Positions 5,206-8,010 of a stretch of DNA of 8,010 bases are shown here, in pieces. Below the pieces are notes generated by a model that saw nothing but the letters and a program-made list of their open reading frames with translations, had not been told where the DNA came from and did no database searches. Numbering within the stretch: position 1 is the first letter of the stretch; each line of letters begins with the position of its first letter. The translations under genes were made by a program, and so were the position numbers. The stretch spans positions 1-8,010 of the forward strand of contig SFFC01000101.1 in the NCBI GenBank assembly GCA_004556985.1, written 5' to 3'. The DNA is from Clostridiales bacterium. GTDB lineage: Bacteria; Bacillota; Clostridia; Christensenellales; Aristaeellaceae.

Positions 5206-6225
5206 ATGACCAAGGAGGAAATCGAAGCGCTGCGCGCGCAGATGGCGCAGATCGAGGAGGAGTCCCGGCGCAGGCTGTATGCGCAGATGGACAGGCTCTC
5301 CTCGGATGAACGGATGACGGACGAGGAGCGCGAGGCGCTCTACGCACAGATTGACGAGCAGCTCACCTACATGCGTCAGACGCGCGACATGCTCAGCCAG
5401 AAGCTCAAGCTTGCCTCCGCGGCCGTGGACGAGGTCGAGACGCGCCTCAAGGAGGAGCAGCGCAGCGAAAAGCGCAGGAGCAGGAAGATCCATCTGCTGC
5501 CGGTCGCGCCGACCAACGCGGAGATCGACTATCAGGAGCGGAAATCGCGTCATTTCGCGCAGGGTATTTCCTTTTACAAGCTCTTCTGGGTGTTCTTCAT
5601 CGGCTGCTTTCTGGGCGTCGTGCTCGAGACGCTGTACTGCTATCTGCAGCGGGGCCACTTTGAGAGCCGCGCGGGCCTGATTTACGGGCCGTTCAACCTC
5701 GTCTACGGCATCGGCGCGCTGGCGCTGTCCCTGGCGCTGTACCGCTTCCGCAACCGTGGCCGCATCTTCTCGTTTGTGGGCGGCTTCATCGTCGGCTCCG
5801 TGATCGAATACGGCTGCTCCTTCTTTCAGGAGCTGGTCTTCGGCACGACATCGTGGGATTACAGCAACATGCCCTACAACATCAACGGCCGAATCTGCCT
5901 GCTGTATTCGATCTTCTGGGGGATTCTGGGCATCTTCTGGATCAAGGACATCTATCCGCGCATGGCGAAGTGGATTCTGAGGATTCCCAACCGGCTGGGC
6001 AAGGCGATGACCTGGGTGCTGCTTTTGTTTATGGTGTTCAATTCCATGATGACCATGCTGACCTCGCTGCGCTGGACGGAGCGGCAGAAGGGCATTCCGG
6101 CGGGCAGCGCGATGGAGGAATATTTTGACGCGCACTACCCCGACGAGCGGATGCAGCGGATCTTTGCCAACGCCGAGTTCAGCGAGGAGATTGCCGGGGC
6201 GGAGGCGCCGGAGACGGGAGAATAA
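5206..6225 (+). CDS. CmpB-family membrane protein (putative ABC transporter permease)
   Basis: This 339-residue membrane protein belongs to the ABC_trans_CmpB family (often called putative ABC transporter permease), common in Clostridia and without established function. The family core is seen in FFIGCFLGVVLETLYCYL (130-147), RAGLIYGPFNLVYGIGAL (155-172), IEYGCSFFQELVFGTTSWDYS (200-220) and INGRICLLYSIFWGILGIFW (226-245). Hydrophobic segments lie at about 123-147, 164-180, 187-210, 230-248 and 266-286. Residues 1-117 are highly charged, rich in Glu, Arg and Gln, with heptad-like spacing and probably a cytoplasmic coiled coil; this is longer than the family core needs. The C-terminal 50 residues are hydrophilic and acidic. 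GGAGG lies seven bases before the ATG. It has its own extended -10 promoter and a strong terminator. No ATPase partner is in view, so the transporter label is weak. Confidence 0.9.
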   Translation: MTKEEIEALRAQMAQIEEESRRRLYAQMDRLSSDERMTDEEREALYAQIDEQLTYMRQTRDMLSQKLKLASAAVDEVETRLKEEQRSEKRRSRKIHLLPVAPTNAEIDYQERKSRHFAQGISFYKLFWVFFIGCFLGVVLETLYCYLQRGHFESRAGLIYGPFNLVYGIGALALSLALYRFRNRGRIFSFVGGFIVGSVIEYGCSFFQELVFGTTSWDYSNMPYNINGRICLLYSIFWGILGIFWIKDIYPRMAKWILRIPNRLGKAMTWVLLLFMVFNSMMTMLTSLRWTERQKGIPAGSAMEEYFDAHYPDERMQRIFANAEFSEEIAGAEAPETGE

Positions 6226-6243
6226 AGAGGAACAAACAAAGGC

Positions 6244-6283
6244 AGGATGCCGTGGGAGAGGCTGTTTCCCACGGCATCCTTTT
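6244..6283 (+). terminator. Rho-independent terminator, probably bidirectional
   Basis: Perfect 14-base arms, AGGATGCCGTGGGA (6244-6257) and its complement (6267-6280), enclose a nine-base loop and are followed by TTTT in plus. It lies 19 bases after the CmpB-family stop. On the minus strand the tail is CTGCCTTTGTTTG, T-rich enough to serve also the convergent SASP genes ending at 6304. Confidence 0.9.
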
Positions 6284-6303
6284 GATCTTGCTGATCCTGT
6301 GGC

Positions 6304-6582
6304 TTACGCCTTGCCGCTCATGGAGCGCTCGGCTTGCTCGATCAGGCGCTTGGTCATGTAGCCGCCGATGTAGCCGGCCTGGCGGGATGGCAGGTCGCCG
6401 TTGTAGCCCTGCTTGAGATTGATGCCCAGCTCGCTGGCGATCTCATACTTCATCTGGTTGAGCGCGCCCTTGGCCTCCGGCACGACGGTGCGGCCGCTGC
6501 GGGAGGTGTTCTGCTGCTGCGCACCCTGCTGCTGCTGCGCGCCGAAGCCGGCGCCCTGATTCTGGTTCTGGTTCTGATACAT
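6304..6582 (-). CDS. Alpha/beta-type small acid-soluble spore protein, Gln-rich N-terminus
   Basis: SASPs of this family coat DNA in the dormant spore core, protect it from UV and heat, and are degraded by the GPR protease at germination. The core is clear: VPEAKGALNQMKYEIASELG (34-53), then LKQGYNGDLPSRQAGYIGGY (56-75) and MTKRLIEQAE (76-85). Residues 1-25 are an added low-complexity tail built from Gln-Asn repeats and runs of three and four Gln, taking the protein to 92 residues against the usual 60-75. AAAGGGG lies ten bases before the ATG. It follows the second SASP gene by 50 bases with no promoter in between, so both are probably one transcript. The shared core points to tandem duplication. 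Confidence 0.96.
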   Translation of the reverse strand: MYQNQNQNQGAGFGAQQQQGAQQQNTSRSGRTVVPEAKGALNQMKYEIASELGINLKQGYNGDLPSRQAGYIGGYMTKRLIEQAERSMSGKA

Positions 6583-6632
6583 CTTGGATGATCCCCTTTC
6601 TTCTCGACAATCCCCTTGCCGGGGAGGATGAC

Positions 6633-6851
6633 TCAGAGGTTCTGGCCAGCCATCTGATGCTCAGCCTGTTCGATGAGGCGCTTGACCATATAGCCGCCGA
6701 TATAGCCCGCCTCGCGGGAGGTCAGGTCGCCGTTGTAGCCCTGCTTGAGGTTGACGCCCAGCTCACGGGCAATCTCGACCTTCATGTTGTCAAGCGCGCC
6801 CTTCGCCTCGGGAATGTTGAGACGGTTGCTGCCGTTTGCGTTGCTTGCCAT
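6633..6851 (-). CDS. Alpha/beta-type small acid-soluble spore protein
   Basis: This 72-residue SASP is of normal family length. It shows IPEAKGALDNMKVEIARELG (13-32), LKQGYNGDLTSREAGYIGGY (35-54) and MVKRLIEQAE (55-64), the helix-turn-helix that binds DNA in the minor groove in known relatives. A very strong ribosome binding site, TTGGAGGTGA, precedes the ATG, as expected for a protein made in bulk in the forespore. A sigma-G-like promoter lies just upstream. It is first of the two-gene SASP unit and closely matches its neighbour in the core region at both protein and DNA level, but lacks the Gln-rich tail. Confidence 0.97.
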   Translation of the reverse strand: MASNANGSNRLNIPEAKGALDNMKVEIARELGVNLKQGYNGDLTSREAGYIGGYMVKRLIEQAEHQMAGQNL

Positions 6852-6879
6852 GCTTTTTCACCTCCAATCGGTTCGATGC

Positions 6880-6909
6880 TATTGTGACGCTGCGGCGCTC
6901 GCGCTATTC
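6880..6909 (-). promoter_or_regulatory. Sigma-G-like (forespore) promoter of the SASP genes
   Basis: On the minus strand GAATA (6905-6909) and CACAATA (6880-6886) are 18 bases apart. The Bacillus subtilis sigma-G pattern, as I recall it, is GHATR then CATWHTA at 17-19 bases, so all but one position fit. The transcript would begin near 6873, about 22 bases before the SASP start codon, leaving room for the ribosome binding site. Confidence 0.65.
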
Positions 6910-6995
6910 TGACAATAATCGTCTGCTTTTCCAGCGCAAAAAATGGGGTGGGCGCGTCGTTTGCGGGATGGGAGGGAAAAGCATACACATGCGGA

Positions 6996-7028
6996 TAAAA
7001 AAAGAAAAAGCCCAGCATTTGCTGGACT
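6996..7028 (-). terminator. Rho-independent terminator of tRNA-Ser
   Basis: Arms at 7009-7016 and 7021-7028 (AGTCCAGC with GCTGGGCT in the minus-strand RNA, including one G-U pair) enclose the loop AAAT and run into TTTTCTTTTTTT. It begins seven bases after the tRNA 3' end. Confidence 0.85.
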
Positions 7029-7034
7029 TCTTCC

Positions 7035-7125
7035 TGGCGGAGAGTTTGGGATTTGAACCCAAGGTGGGGTATCAGCCCACACACGATTTCCAGTCGTGCG
7101 CCTTAGACCACTCAGCCAACTCTCC
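7035..7125 (-). tRNA. tRNA-Ser (anticodon GGA)
   Basis: Read on the minus strand this is a 91-base class II tRNA. The acceptor stem pairs GGAGAGT with ACTCTCC, followed by discriminator G and an encoded CCA (7035-7037). The anticodon loop CTGGAAA on stem CACGA/TCGTG gives anticodon GGA, reading TCC and TCT. The long variable arm (GTGGG...CCCAC) and the discriminator G are hallmarks of serine tRNAs. The T-arm has GGTTCAAATCC. Confidence 0.97.
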
Positions 7126-7152
7126 GTGGCTGCTGCTCAATCAGCGAAATCT

Positions 7153-7181
7153 ATTATAGCGCTGACGGCAGCATTTGTCAA
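7153..7181 (-). promoter_or_regulatory. Perfect-consensus sigma-A promoter of tRNA-Ser
   Basis: On the minus strand TTGACA (7176-7181), a 17-base spacer and TATAAT (7153-7158) match the housekeeping consensus at every position. The transcript would start near 7146, about 20 bases before the tRNA. Confidence 0.9.
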
Positions 7182-7331
7182 GAAATTTTTCGTTTTTCTT
7201 TTTCGGAAGTTTTTGCGTCCAACTTGCGAAAGGAAAAGTTGCTCGAAGAGCGCCCTTTTGCGGACGTGGGGTATCCAGATCCGGTTTTTGCTGAAAAAAG
7301 CAAAAAGACGCAGGAAAAAACCAAAAAAACC
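7182..7331. other. A/T-rich divergent intergenic region with inverted repeats, no gene seen
   Basis: This stretch between the tRNA-Ser and rplM promoters has no credible coding sequence. It holds a potential three-way fold: CGTCC (7216-7220) with GGACG (7262-7266) enclosing hairpins CAACTT/AAGTTG (7220-7225, 7236-7241) and GCTC/GAGC (7241-7244, 7248-7251). A second repeat pairs TTTTTGC (7285-7291) with GCAAAAA (7300-7306). A-tracts just upstream of the rplM -35 could act as an UP element. The structures may be incidental. Confidence 0.35.
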
Positions 7332-7361
7332 TTGACAAACCGGGCTTGCAGAGGGTAGAAT
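7332..7361 (+). promoter_or_regulatory. Sigma-A promoter of rplM-rpsI
   Basis: TTGACA (7332-7337) and TAGAAT (7356-7361) are 18 bases apart, with A-tracts immediately upstream of the -35. The start near 7368 gives a leader of about 105 bases before rplM. Confidence 0.8.
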
Positions 7362-7367
7362 ATCCAA

Positions 7368-7473
7368 TGCGTATGTTTGTCCTGTTAGCCCCGGGAGGAT
7401 GTGCGCGCTTTTTGCGGAGCGTCTGACCAGCGCGAAGCGTTTGATTGTTTCATCACCACGAGGAGGAATTCAC
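7368..7473 (+). promoter_or_regulatory. Long 5' leader of rplM, possible autoregulatory element
   Basis: The leader can fold with CGCGCT (7404-7409) against AGCGCG (7429-7434), or alternatively CGCTT (7406-7410) against AAGCG (7435-7439). L13 leader motifs that bind the protein and repress their own mRNA are described in Bacillota. I cannot confirm a match to that family by eye. The leader ends in GAGGAGG seven bases before the GTG start. Confidence 0.4.
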
Positions 7474-7908
7474 GTGAAAACGTTTATGGCGAATGCCCAG
7501 ACCGTCGAGCGCAAGTGGTATGTTGTTGACGCTGACGGCATGACGCTTGGCCGTCTGGCCAGCCAGGTTGCTGCGATTCTGCGCGGCAAGAACAAGCCCA
7601 CCTACACCCCGCACTGCGATACCGGCGATCATGTGATCGTGATCAATGCGGCGAAGGTCGTCCTGACCGGCAAAAAGCTCGATCAGAAGTCCTACTACCA
7701 TCATTCTGGCTATCCGGGCGGACTCAAGGAGACCAAGTATCGCAAGCTCATGGCCGAGAAGCCCGAGTTTGCTGTGAAGCACGCGGTGCAGGGCATGATG
7801 CCCAAGGGCCCGCTGGGCCGTCAGATGGCGCGCAAGCTGCGCGTGTACGCCGGCCCGGAGCATGAGCATGAGGCGCAGAAGCCCGAAGTGCTCGAGCTCG
7901 TGAAGTGA
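7474..7908 (+). CDS. rplM: 50S ribosomal protein L13
   Basis: L13 is an early-assembling protein of the large ribosomal subunit that binds 23S rRNA. The 144-residue product has the normal length (142-145 in well-known species). Recognisable are KWYVVDADGMTLGRLAS (14-30), GDHVIVINAAKVVLTGKK (51-68), YYHHSGYPGG (74-83) and the family signature GMMPKGPLGRQMARKLRVYA (107-126) followed by the GPEHEHEAQ tail. The start is the GTG preceded by GAGGAGG at seven bases. An upstream in-frame ATG at 7399 would add 25 residues unlike any L13 and has no properly spaced ribosome binding site. The gene is followed 23 bases later by rpsI in the usual two-gene operon. Confidence 0.98.
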   Translation: MKTFMANAQTVERKWYVVDADGMTLGRLASQVAAILRGKNKPTYTPHCDTGDHVIVINAAKVVLTGKKLDQKSYYHHSGYPGGLKETKYRKLMAEKPEFAVKHAVQGMMPKGPLGRQMARKLRVYAGPEHEHEAQKPEVLELVK

Positions 7909-7931
7909 TTGCAGGAAGGAGTGTTTGAAAC

Positions 7932-8010
7932 ATGGCACAGGTTCAGTATCAGGCGGTCGGCCGCCGCAAGAAGGCCATTGCCCGTGTTCGCCTCATTCCG
8001 GGCGAGGGCA
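7932..8010 (+). CDS. rpsI: 30S ribosomal protein S9 (partial, cut by window end)
   Basis: Only the first 26 codons are present. MAQVQYQAVGRRKKAIARVR (1-20) followed by LIPGEG matches the conserved start of S9, a small-subunit protein whose C-terminal tail reaches the P-site tRNA. AAGGAG lies ten bases before the ATG. The gene continues beyond the window and is co-transcribed with rplM. Confidence 0.95.
   Translation, partial: MAQVQYQAVGRRKKAIARVRLIPGEG

Noticed and set aside
5047..6135. A 362-codon open frame on the minus strand opposite the CmpB-family gene
   Set aside because: It overlaps the JAB-like stop and mirrors a clear membrane-protein gene. The product is Arg/His/Leu-rich with no recognisable motif.
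6910..6995. A small gene or signal between the SASP promoter and the tRNA-Ser terminator
   Set aside because: No start with a ribosome binding site and no convincing symmetric element beyond a 4-base GCAT/ATGC repeat.
7399..7473. A 25-residue N-terminal extension of L13 from an upstream ATG
   Set aside because: The added residues are unlike any L13. GGAGG directly touches that ATG with no spacing, while the GTG at 7474 has GAGGAGG at seven bases and gives normal length.

Overview
The window looks like a chromosomal segment of a GC-rich, endospore-forming Gram-positive bacterium, most likely a member of Clostridia (Bacillota). The reasons are two alpha/beta-type small acid-soluble spore proteins (SASPs) with a sigma-G-like promoter, AGGAGG-type ribosome binding sites before nearly every gene, a clostridial-style radical SAM protein, and a CmpB-family membrane protein. 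Genus and species cannot be decided from the sequence alone. Nothing indicates a phage, transposon or CRISPR array. Most of the window is housekeeping DNA with a few poorly described genes.

Layout, left to right. (1) A tRNA-Lys(CTT) on the minus strand, with a terminator and a good sigma-A promoter. (2) A tightly packed minus-strand operon read right to left: a radical SAM/SPASM-like protein, then metK (S-adenosylmethionine synthetase), then a DegV-family fatty-acid-binding protein. Both gene junctions are TGAGCCATG. It has its own promoter and a hairpin leader. (3) A TetR-family regulator on the minus strand, ending in a strong hairpin terminator that abuts the operon promoter. (4) A divergent control region with several inverted repeats. 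(5) On the plus strand, a 114-residue protein that I read as a degenerate JAB/RadC-like domain, then a CmpB-family membrane protein with a charged, coiled-coil-like N-terminus, closed by a strong terminator. (6) Two tandem SASP genes on the minus strand. (7) A tRNA-Ser(GGA) on the minus strand with a perfect-consensus promoter. (8) A divergent plus-strand promoter and leader driving rplM (L13) and rpsI (S9, cut by the window end).

How they fit together. MetK makes the SAM that the radical SAM enzyme consumes, and the two are almost certainly co-transcribed. The DegV protein is the last gene and may ride along. The TetR gene and the JAB-like gene are divergent, and the inverted repeats between them overlap both promoters, so TetR probably controls itself and perhaps its neighbour. 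The SASPs would be made in the developing forespore. The L13-S9 pair is the usual ribosomal-protein operon.

The most interesting item is the small JAB-like protein (4728-5072). It keeps the spacing of the JAMM motif but has Cys for the first His, Glu for the Asp, and no visible catalytic Glu. Next come the coupling of an uncharacterised radical SAM enzyme, carrying an extra C-terminal Cys cluster, to metK, and the palindrome-rich TetR/JAB-like control region.
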